Shown here in pieces: positions 34,769 to 45,107 of a stretch of DNA of 64,000 nucleotides. The stretch spans positions 48,199,175 through 48,263,174 of the forward strand of contig JAOANR010000003.1 in assembly GCA_030278955.1 (NCBI GenBank). The letters run 5' to 3'. The stretch's first letter is position 1, and the number at the start of each line of letters is the position of its first letter. The notes under the pieces are model-generated. The model was not told where the DNA came from. It saw nothing but the letters and a program-made list of their open reading frames with translations, and ran no database searches. The translations under genes and the position numbers were made by a program. Origin of the DNA: Hygrophila difformis. Its lineage: Eukaryota > Streptophyta > Magnoliopsida > Lamiales > Acanthaceae.

Positions 34769-37221
34769 TGTAACACCCCGATTTTTGGTCACCCAGGTCG
34801 GGGTGTCACCGCCACACCTCCCTAGCAAGACACGGTTTCTCCGAGCTTAATAAAGAGATGCAAGGCTATGGTTTTTCAGAATTTAAAATATTCAAACAAC
34901 CCATTCATATATAATTTAAAAATAATACATCGAAGTTGCAGCGGAAAATAATAATTACATATGTATAATGCAGCGGAATTTAAATATAGCCAACACGGCC
35001 AGAATACGGGTTAAACAGACCCGTTCATGCAAGATCTAGTCTAATACAATAATTCAAAATAATATATCTTCCCAAAATTCCCATGTATGCATATGACGAT
35101 GCATAATTCTCAACTCTGAAAGAAAAAGGAAAAATATGGTTTGGTCAGCAAAAACTTGCTGAGTAAGTTAACACGTACATGTTTATGAGGTTTCAAAGCC
35201 TTTAATTAAATTTAAAAGAAACATGTGCATAATGTAATCTATTCATTTAATAATAATTTAATCGCATAATATGGATTCCATACGATCTTAAATATAGCTC
35301 GCAAAGTAATTACATAAATTGCCATAAATATAAAGGCACAATTTAATACAGATTTAATTTGGAATTCTCGCAAACTTCTCGTTTCATATCTTTTAGAGAT
35401 CACCATCGCTAGGGCTCTTATGTCCACCAGCCTTACGCCTGGGCTCTTATGTCCACAAGTATCATGGTCGATCTTTTAATTAGAGTTAATCCGTCCGCTA
35501 GCCATACGATCAGTGTTTCGCTAGGGCTCTTACGTCAACCTAGACATACACTTGGGCTCTTGTGTACCAAGCCGCAGAGAACATTGACAGTATCTAGCTT
35601 AGTCATAACCCGCAATATTTTAACCTTCTCGTTTCGGGTATCTTATTTCAAAGAATTTCTACTCGTTTCAACCTTAAAGGCTAACTTCACCGTTTCAACA
35701 AGATTTCAAGATTTAACTCCCAGTAAACCCCTGTTTACTCTGAAATTCATTAAAAATCGAATTTAATTCCAAAAATTCTGAACATCGAGATGAACAACTT
35801 TCGTGTTTTAACTTTTTCAATCCGAGATACCGAAACAGGTCAAATACATCAATTTTCGCCCTATCATAAATCTGTCCGAATTTCGTGTACAGCAGTTCAA
35901 GATTATCAAGATCTACCATAGCAAATCAACTCCAAACTTAATGAAATTTTACAGAGACCTTCTTAAGAAATTTATCTACAACTTTCATGTTTGGCTAAAG
36001 ATCTAAATCGGTTTAGATCTAATGTCAAAAACGTCATCAAAATCGGACCTAAGTTCTGTCAAGAAATTCAAGATCCAAGTTTCAGCAGTTCGGTTTCGGG
36101 TGGATTTCAAATATCAAAACGTCTCTAAAAATTCTGAAAATTTTACAGTAGATGGACCTAAGCCTTAGGAACGTTTTTTGTGTTTTAAGTTTTTCCGTTT
36201 GAAGTCGTTTTAAGGTTCGGAAAAATTCGACAAAGCTGTTGCGCCGTTAAAAATCATACGTTGACAGATTTTTGAAAGATTCGGTTAAGCTTTTAGTTTT
36301 CGTGTTTTAATTTCTCCCAAAACCATGTAAGTATCAACTTACAGATTTGTAGATATCCGGGATCGTCTATTTCGAAGGCGTGGCTTCCAGTCCACCGTTT
36401 ATCCTCTCTGTTCGTCGGGTTCTACGTTCTAGATCCGATTCGGGGCGTAGAAAGAAAAAGAAGAAGGTTAGGATTCGTTTTCGAATCGTATATGGAACAA
36501 GGATCGGATTGAAGCATACCACGACGTTAGGGATCTTCAAAATTTCGTCCACGCAGTCCTTGCCTTGGTTTCGTGCCTCCGACGACTCCGGAATTAGGGT
36601 TTTCGACGTATACAGAGTTGTAGGGTTTTGGAAAAGTGTTCGGAGCTTTCAAGAGGGCTTATTTATAGGTAAATAAGACCTAGGGGCGTCCAAGGTCTGC
36701 CTCTAAGGGTCTTGAGCCGATTGGTATTCAACCGAAGTCGGAAAATCCGGATTCGGGCGAGTAAATCTCGCACCAAACAAATCTGTGGGGTGGCGCGGCC
36801 GTGGCGTGCCCATTGCCCATTGACCGCAGCGGCCACCGCGCGGCTGCCGCCTGGACTTCAGTCCGGGCGGGTCGTGCGATCCGTCGTGCTTTTCCTCCTC
36901 TCTTTCGGACTTCTATCCCTTTATGCTCCAGGATTCCGATTTCCGGGGTACCTTCGGGTTGCTACTTTCTCTCTAAATTTTTACTCGGGTCTAATTGCAT
37001 GTTCGGATTCGAATTCTCGAGTTCATTGGTGTCGGGTTTCGGTGTACAATTTATTTACCTTTAATAATTCTTTTTATTTAATTAAATTCCTTTAGTCTCA
37101 TTTCTCATTTCCTTATCTTTATTTATTTATTTGCTGAATTTATTTATTTATTGTATTTATTTTATTATTGTTTTATTTATTTAGTTATTGGTTTTATGTT
37201 GCAAAATTCTCGGGTATTACA
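34769..37221 (-). mobile_element. Element H: solo Tekay-type LTR inside G's polyprotein gene (2,453 bp)
   Basis: It runs TGTAACACCCCG to CGGGTATTACA with the 5-bp duplication TGTGT (34764-34768 and 37222-37226). No internal sequence is present, so it is the product of LTR-LTR recombination. Parts resemble the D LTR, but the region around 35400-35600 differs (repeated gggctcttatgt patches). A TATA-type box lies at 36659-36668. Confidence 0.95.
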
Positions 37222-40001
37222 TGTGTACTCTTAAAAATCATATTCAGGCAATTGCTTGGACAATAGCAGATATTAAAGGCATTAGTCCTCACATTTGTAT
37301 GCATAGGATCATGATGGAATATGAGTATAAACCATCCAGACAACCACAGAGGAGGCTAAATCCACTAATGCAGGAAGTTTTCAAGAAGGAGGTAATCAAA
37401 CTACTTGATGCAGGTATAATCTATCCTATTTCTGATAGAAAATGGGTAAGTCCAACACAAGTTGTACCTAAAAAGGGTGGGATTTGTATTGTGACTAATG
37501 AACATGGCGATGAAGTAGCAACAAGACCGGTAACTGGTTGGAGAGTTTGCATTGATTATGGAAAATTAAATACTGCCACAAGAAAAGATCATTTTCCTTT
37601 ACCTTTTATTGATCAAATGTTAGAAAGATTGTCAGGTAAACCATTTTACAGCTTCTTAGATGGTTATTCTGGTTATAATCAAATAGTAATTGCTAGCGAA
37701 GATCATGAGAAAACAACTTTTACTTGCCCATATGGAACATTTGCTTACAGAAGAATGCCCTTTGGATTATGCAATGCTCCTGCCACTTTTCAAAGATGCA
37801 TGATGAGTATTTTTTCTGATTTTATTGAAAAATGCATTGAAGTGTTTATGGATGATTTCATTGTCTATGGAATTGACTTTGAGGATTGTTTACAAAATTT
37901 ATCAAAAATTTTGCAGAGATGTGAAGACACTAACTTGGTTCTTAACTGGGAAAAGTGTCATTTCATGGTTCAAGAAGGAATTGTCCTAGGACACAAAGTA
38001 TCTAGAGCAGGAATAGAAGTAGACAAAGCTAAGGTTTCTGTTATAGCAAATTTACCACCCCCTAAAACAATCAAGGCAGTAAGGAGTTTTCTTGGTCATG
38101 TTGGTTTCTACAGAAGGTTTATAAAGGACTTTTCTAAAATAGCAAGACCTTTATGTAATCTTCTTCATAAGGATGTGGTATTTAGCTTTGATGAAGATTG
38201 TTTGACTGCTTTTAAGACTTTGAAAGAAAAACTTATCACTGCACCTATAGTTCAGTCTCCTGATTGGAATCTACCTTTTGAACTCATGTGTGATGGAAGT
38301 GATAATGCAGTAGGAGCAGTTTTAGGGCAACATAAAGAAGGCAAACATCATGTCATTTATTATGCCAGCCATACTCTTAATGATGCCCAGATAAACTACA
38401 CCACTACAGATTAGGAAATGTATGCTGTAGTTTTTGCCTTTGACAAGTTCAGACAGTATCTTATTGGAGCTCAGACTATAGTCTACACAGATCATTCTGC
38501 ATTAAGATATCTCTTCCCACAGCAAGAAGCCAAACCTAGGCTGATAAGATGGGTTTTGCTTTTACAAGAGTTTGACATTATTATTAAAGACAGAAAAGGA
38601 AAAGACAATGGAGTAGCAGATCATCTTTCGAGATTGGAAGAGAAAACAGAAAATGAGGAAGTTGTAAATGATAAATTTCCAGATAAACAGTTATATGCCT
38701 TGCAGTTGCATCAATTTGATTGTCCTTGCTTTTCAGATTTTGCTAATTATCTGGCCTGCAAGATTGTTCCAAAGTTTAAAGACTCTCATCAGAAGTCAAG
38801 ATTTTTCAGAGAGATTCAGAAATACTACTGGGATGACCCCTTTTTATTTAAATTTTGCTCTGATCAGGTTATTAGACGCTGTGTTCATGAGAAAGAAGGT
38901 TTTCAAATTGTTAGGAAGTGTCATGAGAATCCTTTAGGAGGCCATCATGGCCCTGCTAGAACTGCTAGAAAGGTTCTACATTGTGGTTTCTTCTGGCCAA
39001 CTATCTTTTTGGATTGCCAGAAACTTTTAAAGATGTGTGACAGATGCCAAAGATTGGGAAACATTTCAATGAGAGAAGAAATGCCTCAAAAAGGAATTTT
39101 AGAAGTTGAGATATTTGATGTTTGGGGAATTGATTTTATGGGACCTTTTCCCCCTTCATATGGTAATCACTACATTCTAGTAGCTGTTGATTATGTCTCA
39201 AAATGGGTAGAAGCAGTGGCTTTACCCAATAGTGAAGCTAAACAAGTTACTAAATTTCTGCAAAAGAATATTTTTACCAGGTTTGGAGCCCCTCGTGCCG
39301 TTATATCTGATGGAGGATCTCACTTTGTAAATAAACTCTTTGAGAAGTTGCTTAAACAATACGGTGTTCATCATAAGGTTGGATCACCATATCATCCTTA
39401 GACAAGTGGACAAGTGGAGGTATTTAATAAGGAAATTAAGCATATTTTACAAGCTTCTGTGAATATTACAAGAAAAGACTGGTCAAACAAACTGGATGAT
39501 GCTTTATGGGCATAAAGAACTGCTTTCAAGACTCCCATAAGGATGTTTCCTTACAGATTAGTTTTTGGAAAAGCTTGTCATCTTCCATTTGAGCTAGAAC
39601 ACAGAGCATATTGGGCCATTAAGATGCTTAATATGGATGTTCAGTTAGGACAAGAAAAGAGGAAATTTGTTCTGTCTAAGTTGGAAGAGATGAGACTGGA
39701 AGCATATGAAAGCAGCAAGATTTACAAAGATCGAACCAAGAAAATTCATGATGCAAAGATAAAACATAAGGAATTTTATGTTGGTCAGATGGTATTGTTG
39801 TATAACTCTCGTTTGAAATTGTTTCCAGGAAAGCTGAGATCAAGGTGGACAGGACCATTTCCTATTGTAGCTGTTCATGATAATGGAGCTGTCACAATTA
39901 TGCTTAATGAAGGAGAAAAGACAGTAAATGGACACAGGCTTAAAGAATATATTGGTCAACAAGATTTAAATATTCAAACGGATTACTTGGATAATCCATA
40001 G
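37222..40001 (+). pseudogene. pol of Athila element G: RT, RNase H, integrase, three in-frame stops
   Basis: The same polyprotein frame as the gag-protease part. RT: VVPKKGGICIV, WRVCIDYGKLN, FYSFLDGYSGYNQI, FGLCNAPATFQRCM and the active-site block VFMDDFIVYG (ATG-GAT-GAT at 37848-37856). RNase H: LMCDGSDNAVGAVLG, then TDHSALRYL. Integrase: zinc region [12 protein letters not shown]...CDRCQRLG and catalytic D (39132, [11 protein letters not shown]), D (39309, ISDGGSHF) and E (39432, FNKEIKHI). Stops: TAG 38412-38414, TAG 39399-39401, TAA 39513-39515. The end is [12 protein letters not shown] to TAG 39999-40001. There are no frameshifts, so decay is recent or slight. Confidence 0.93.
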
Positions 40002-40683
40002 TTTTTCTGAATTTCTAGTTATCTACTGATTCAAAAAAAAATATATATATATATATAGGGGGTGGGGTACTACCCAGGTTAGCTGAGTAGTATTTCCCCT
40101 TTTTCTTAAAGAATTTTGTTAATTCCTTTTTTGTTTTTGTTTTTCAGGATTTCAAGGAATGAAGCTGTGATGAATTAAGAAGGAAAAAGAAAGAAGTCTT
40201 CAATCAGGTTTTTGAGTATTGAATAAATTTTTACAAGTGTTTGATCTATCAATCTAAGTACTCACGCTTTGTTTCAAATTAAAGTGTGATTAAGATTGAA
40301 GAATGATAGCTCACGCCTTGTTTAAATCTATGAAACGAGAAGGAAGTTTCAAGTTTTGTTAACTAATACAAAATTTGGCTAAGATTCTCGCTTTGATAAA
40401 AATAATAATTGGCATGAGGAACTGAATAATCACGCATTGTTAAATTTACAAAGCATGACCAAGTTCTTGAACAAATTCTTCCTCGCTTTGATCAATTTAC
40501 AAAGCGAGGGACGTTCTACATGTTACGCGCTTACAATAAACAAAGCGAGATTCTGGGAACTTGAACGGATAGATTTTCAAAACGATTTAAGACCAAAACA
40601 CCCTTACAGACTCTTCTCCCTTTTCATTAAACCATCACACGTCGTTTCACTCCTCTGCAATTATGTCACATAACTTTCCCTGG
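40002..40683 (+). promoter_or_regulatory. Post-pol spacer with CGC-TTTG/CAAAGCG motif array
   Basis: No gene. After an AT microsatellite (about 40040-40058) the spacer repeats the U3 motif: cacgctttg (40263), cacgccttg (40312), ctcgctttg (40387), cacgcattg...caaagcatg (40431-40457), ctcgctttg...caaagcgag (40482-40508) and caaagcgag (40541). Spacing is about 40-75 bp, ending 140 bp before the TATA box of the first F-box gene. Confidence 0.5.
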
Positions 40684-40693
40684 TCTATAAATA
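40684..40693 (+). promoter_or_regulatory. TATA box of F-box gene 1
   Basis: tctataaata, 56 bp before the ATG at 40749. Its surroundings resemble the G LTR core (ctataaata preceded by motif repeats), so the cluster may have its own LTR-like promoter. Confidence 0.5.
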
Positions 40694-40748
40694 ACCAGTT
40701 ATAGTCCTTTTCCCATTCATATTATCTTAAGTTCTTTCACTAAGATAA

Positions 40749-41489
40749 ATGGCTGGATTACCCCCAAATCGTATAACCTCCATTTTAGATATCCCTGATG
40801 AGATTCTAGGGGATATTCTGTCAAGAATGGGGCAGGAAGACATCAAAGATGTGGCTAGAGCAGCACCTACTTGCAGAAAATTTCACAGAGCAAGTGAACT
40901 CCCTGTTGTGCGGAGAAGAGCAAACATGGTGGAGGAAATCACTGCAGAGAGAACTTTTGATCAAGAATATCAAGCATTCTTGAGAAGATGCAGGGAAGAC
41001 AATAACTACATGCTAAACCTGGAGCCCGCATTGAAAGCCTTCCGGAGCACAGGGCTCATGGAAGCTGCATTTGAAATCTTGCGGCCAGGAATAGAAGATG
41101 AACATCATCCTTCAATCTTCATCAAAGCATTTATTCTGATGAGTTCAGAGAGCTTTGAGAAGATTGATGAGGGCCTATATTTGATGGGATCAATCTTCAA
41201 AGAAGAGGAGCATATTCAGAAGATGAAGGAGAAGATTAGAAAAGTTTTTGCCAATAGTGAGGAGGAGCCAAATCCATTTTTAGGGCAAAAACATAGGGAC
41301 TACTGTGAATACTTGGCCCCTCATGATAGAAATTTGGTTTTGCAACCTCCGCATTACAATTAAGGTGCTACAAACATTAATTGTTTATGCTGTGAGGTTA
41401 CAATCTTAATTAAGGATTTGAGGGTAGCCTTTAATGAATATGTAGATGAACTAGATTCAGACTCTGAGTCTGATTTAGAATTTGATTAG
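40749..41489 (+). pseudogene. F-box protein 1 in element G, nonsense-truncated
   Basis: Likely substrate adaptor of an SCF ubiquitin ligase, by family. The F-box lies at about residues 10-50 (ILDIPDEILGDILSRMG, then CRKFHRASELPVV). A Sel1/TPR-like helical region follows (NNYMLNLEPALKAF, AAFEILRPGIEDEHHPSIF), as in plant F-box proteins related to At1g67623 and At2g35280. The C-terminal block PNPFLGQKHRDYC is followed by TAA at 41361-41363. Past this stop the same frame continues with GATNINCLCC and an acidic end to TAG 41487-41489. Paralogue 2 has Y at the stop position, so this is a nonsense mutation that removes a conserved C-x2-C. It is a single-exon ORF with its own TATA box and ATG. Confidence 0.8.
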
Positions 41490-41920
41490 GCTGAATGCGT
41501 TTGTTCGTTATCATGTAACCTTTTCAGCCTATGTTTTTGTATAAATGAAATTTTTATGTAGTTTTTAATTCTCGCGTTGTTTTTCTTGAATAACTTGTTT
41601 CCATCTAAAAATTTTTGCATGCATAAGTTTATTAACTCAATTTTGAGTTAATTTCAAATCCGCTGACATGGCAAGCCTAGGCTTAATCATTAAAATTTAA
41701 GAGAAGAATAACACTTGAGTATCCTACTCTGCAGTCTTTAGACTAGGCCGGCTCATTTCTATATCTCTTAACTTCCACATCTTTTCAAATCACTCTCAAA
41801 TCTATCCATATCTTTTCTCTCGAGAAGAAACCGCCATCGTCAAGTTTCTTCCATCCCATTCGCAACATTTCCATCCAGAAACGTTCGCAACATTTTCACT
41901 TCCAGGAACTCATTCAGAAA
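41490..41920 (+). other. Spacer between F-box gene 1 and the mini-exon
   Basis: No ORF of note. The first half looks like a 3' untranslated region (tgtataaatgaaa). The second half (41700-41920) is a C/T-rich leader-like stretch with a weak tctatatctc TATA candidate near 41759, consistent with a promoter and 5' UTR for the following exon. Confidence 0.4.
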
Positions 41921-41937
41921 ATGGCAGGTGATAATCC
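41921..41937 (+). CDS. Candidate shared first exon (MAGDN) for the downstream F-box exons
   Basis: ATGGCAGGTGATAATCC is followed by the donor gtaagc at 41938, so it gives five codons plus two bases (phase 2). The F-box exons at 43098 and 44013 each begin, after good pyrimidine-rich acceptors, with one base that completes such a codon. The exon before F-box 2 (acceptor near 42187) is not in phase. This is inference from splice signals only. Confidence 0.4.
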
Positions 41938-42211
41938 GTAAGCTTTCAAGCTTATTTCATTTTCTTCTTACTGGTGTTTAAATTCTGCAGACTTTGCTTC
42001 TGTATTTCGCGTTTAAATGTTTGATTTGTAGCATTAGGGTTTGCATTCTGCATTTTGCATATTTTCTCTTTCACTTGATTACAATTCTCTGAAAACTCGC
42101 AGAATCTTAGTTTTAGATTTTCATTAATACAAACAACTAATTTTTCTCCTTAAAACTCGCTTAAACAACATTAACTTTGGAGAGCAGGCTTCTGAGTTCT
42201 CTGTACTACAA

Positions 42212-42922
42212 ATGACTGATCTTCCACTGGACATCATTGGAGAGATTTTGTCACGAGTAGGGCAGAGTAGCTTTGAAGACTTGCTCCACTGTAAAGGAAC
42301 ATGTTCAATATTCAGAATTGCTTCAAATTATCCTATTGTCTTCCGGAGATTCAATGTAGAGGATCCAGTTTTTAAGAGTATCTCTAACAAATCCTTTGGT
42401 AAGGCTGAGTTTCTACACTCCTGCAGACGGGCTAATAATCACATTTTAAATCTTCATAAAGCTATGGAACTGTTCACGCAAGGTGAAGAGAACAAAGCAT
42501 TTCAAATTCTGGAAGAAGGAATTAATGATAATCATAAGTTCTCTCGGTATATAAAAGCTTTATGTTGTTTAAGCAGAGTTTCCAAAAAGGAAATAGATAG
42601 AGTGCTTTGTTTAATGAGTTCTATATTAAATGATAGGTTAACTAGCTATAATTTTAGATATAGCCTTTTGACTCTACTCTCAGAATAGGAATATGTGCCA
42701 AATCCTTTCCTAGGACAGAATAAGAGGGAATTCTGCAACTTTGATAATCATGACTGGGAAATCATCCATGAGCCGCCATATTTCAATTATGGAGCGGGTC
42801 AGATTATCTGCCTTTGTTGTGATACAACTAGGGCAGTAGCTGACTTCAGGATAATGGCAAAGGAGGTCTTTTATAACCATAGTATTATTGGAGATTTCTT
42901 GGATGAAGAAGGAGGAGAATAA
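42212..42922 (+). pseudogene. F-box protein 2 in element G, internal stop
   Basis: Paralogue of F-box 1. The F-box is at residues 1-45 (MTDLPLDIIGEILSRVG, CSIFRIASNYPIVFRR). The helical region follows (NNHILNLHKAMELF, AFQILEEGINDNH, RYIKALCCLS). TAG at 42686-42688 interrupts just before PNPFLGQNKREFC; the same frame then reads through PPYFNYGAGQIICLCC to an acidic end (DEEGGE) at 42922. A splice acceptor (gagagcag) lies 24 bp before the ATG. Conserved Cys spacing in the tail (FC...CLCC) suggests a small metal-binding unit. Confidence 0.8.
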
Positions 42923-43097
42923 TGTTTGTGATAAGCTTTCTAGTATTAGATTTTAAATTGTCACCAATCCAAGTTTCTTGTATTTTGTAAGGCAGCTTGG
43001 TATTGTTAATGAAATCTAATCTTTTACCTTGTAATTACTGCACAAACAACAAGTTTTTCTCTGAATTCTGTGTTTTCTTCCTCTTCTTTTCAAACAG

Positions 43098-43851
43098 AAA
43101 TGTCGGAATTCCCCAACTCTTGGGAACTCAAATATTTGATATACCTACTGAGTTGTTGGGAGACATTCTGTCGAGATTGGGAAAGGATAGCATAAAGAAA
43201 CTCTTTAGAGCATCAGAGATATCCAAACAATTTCTTTCAGCAAGCAGATCATCACTAGCTCTAAAGAGAGTTAATCTGGAAACTTGTGCTATGTGGAGAG
43301 AAAGTGTTTATCCCAGTAACCAGGTTAAATTTATCAAAGAATGTCAGGATGCGGGAAACTATATGTTTAATCTTGAACCTGAACTGATAGCTTTTGTTGA
43401 TAATAATGATGAGAAAAAAGCCTATGAACTCTTAAAGCCTGGTTTAGATGATAAACACCAACCATCTGCTTTCATAAGATGCCTCCTACTGCTCTCCAAG
43501 CAAGACCAACAATTTGATGAAGAAGGGATCCAACTGATCAAATCTGTAACCCAGGATTCTTTTGAGTTAGCCTTCCTTAAGATTAGTGTTTTGCACTGGC
43601 TTCTCTATTGTGAAAAATTCGCAAATGCATTCCTTGCTCAAGAGGAAAGGAGCTTCTGTAAGAATCACTCTCTCATCGAGCGTCAGCAACTACCTTTGAA
43701 TGAAAGGATGGAGTGCATACCTTGCGAATTAGTTGACATAGTCAAGCAATTCAGAAGAGCAACTGGTGAGGAAGGTATATTATTCGAATGGGAGCAGTGG
43801 GGCAATGAAGAAGAAGAGCAAAATGAAGATGAGTTGTTAGATTTAGAATAG
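43098..43851 (+). CDS. F-box protein 3 in element G, open terminal exon
   Basis: The reading frame is open from the acceptor ttttcaaacag (exon start 43098) to TAG 43849-43851, about 250 codons, with no ATG before the F-box in the exon. F-box: IFDIPTELLGDILSRLG, KQFLSASRSSLALKR. Helical region: GNYMFNLEPELIAF, AYELLKPGLDDKHQPSAF. Tail: FANAFLAQEERSFC and CIPCELV, ending in an acidic run (NEEEEQNEDELLDLE). Upstream in-frame codons run into intron-like T-rich sequence. It probably needs an upstream exon such as 41921-41937. The lack of stops contrasts with copies 1 and 2. Confidence 0.7.
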
Positions 43852-44012
43852 TGTTGTTATCAAGCAGTTCATGATTCCTTTTGTTTGTAATCCTTTGTGC
43901 TTACTTCCTTGAACAATGAATTCTCTCTATGTCCAGATCTGTACATTCCTTTTACGTCAATGATTTTCATTTCTTAGCTTTTAATTTGGCTACTGTTTTT
44001 AATCCTGCTCAG

Positions 44013-44760
44013 CTGTGAAATTGGAAGCTCCTCAAAGCAACCAAGGACTTCAATAAAGAAATCTGGATCACGGGGAACTCAGATCACAGATCTTCCTTAT
44101 GAGATTCTTGGGAATATTTTGTCGAGATTGGCATTTGATCACCTTGAGACTGTTTTCAATTGTAAATTAGTCTGCAAGGGATTAGAAGAAGCCACCCACC
44201 ATCCTTTAGTCTTGAAGAGGGCTATTCTTGAAGAATTCTCTGCATGGGGATGGGGGACTTTCGAAGAAACACAGAGAGATTTTATTGAAAGCTGTAGAAA
44301 TGCAGGAAATTGGATGTACCAATTACCAGAGGCACTGCGTTTGTTTGTTCGAGTTAAGAATGAACAAGCAGCATTTGATCTCTTAAAACCTGCAATTACT
44401 GATAATCACCCCCCATCCATTTACATAAAAGCTCTTATGCTTTTGAGTAAGGATGAAGTTGAAGAGCAAGAGAAAGGAATTTGGCTTTTTGCTACTCTGT
44501 GTAAGAATAGACGAAGGCTCAAAGATCTCCAGCTCCAAGTCAGAGGGTGGCTATCAAATCAGAATGAATTCCTTTCACCTTTTCAAGGACAACCTAAGAA
44601 GAGATTTTGCAATTATAGGAACTATTATGATAATAATCACAGTCTTTTAAGAAACTTTTATGGTGTTTCCTCAATTTACTGCATGAGGTGTTTAGTCTCT
44701 GAGCATTGTAATTTGTTTCTCAGATTTGGTGTTGATGGGGAGATTCCTCCTTATCTTTGA
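44013..44760 (+). CDS. F-box protein 4 in element G, open terminal exon
   Basis: Open from the acceptor atcctgctcag (exon start 44013) to TGA 44758-44760, about 248 codons. F-box: ITDLPYEILGNILSRLAF, CKLVCKGLEEATHHPLVLKR. The helical region is the closest to the family consensus (GNWMYQLPEALRLF, AAFDLLKPAITDNHPPSIY, IKALMLLSKDEVEEQEKG). Tail: SPFQGQPKKRFC and IYCMRCLVSEHC. Like copy 3 it has no initiating ATG upstream of the F-box in its own exon, and it is in phase with the mini-exon at 41921-41937. A 3' UTR with polyadenylation-like AATAAG and AATGAA stretches follows. Confidence 0.7.
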
Positions 44761-44922
44761 TTAACAAATTGGAGTCATAAGAACCATCATGCTTTGTAAT
44801 TCCTTAATATTAGCATGAATCTGATGAATTTTGTATTCTGTTTTGGTTTGTTCATACTATGTTTTTAAATCTTCTTGTATTCTCGTCTTTCAATAAGCAG
44901 ACTTAATCAACATTTAAATTTT

Positions 44923-45062
44923 CACATTTAGAGCAAATCTCTAAATGTGAGTATGGTGATATCATGCAAAAATGATGAGTATAAGAAAGGAAGAATTGAT
45001 ATTATGCTTTCTTTTAACACCTGCACATTTAGAGTAAAGCTCTAAATGTGAGTATGGTGACA
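44923..45062 (+). repeat. Two hairpins repeating the 3' LTR junction sequence of G
   Basis: Two perfect 11-bp stems CACATTTAGAG/CTCTAAATGTG (44923-44949, loop CAAAT; 45024-45050, loop TAAAG). Each is followed by agtatggtga. The sequence at the real 3' LTR start, tctaaatgtgaggatggTGA (50889-50906), is almost the same as the right arm plus its tail. The two units are about 100 bp apart and lie between the F-box cluster and the next ORF region. Confidence 0.8.
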
Positions 45063-45107
45063 CCGATTTATTCAGTTTATCTTATCTCTTTCTAAAGGAT
45101 TCATAAG

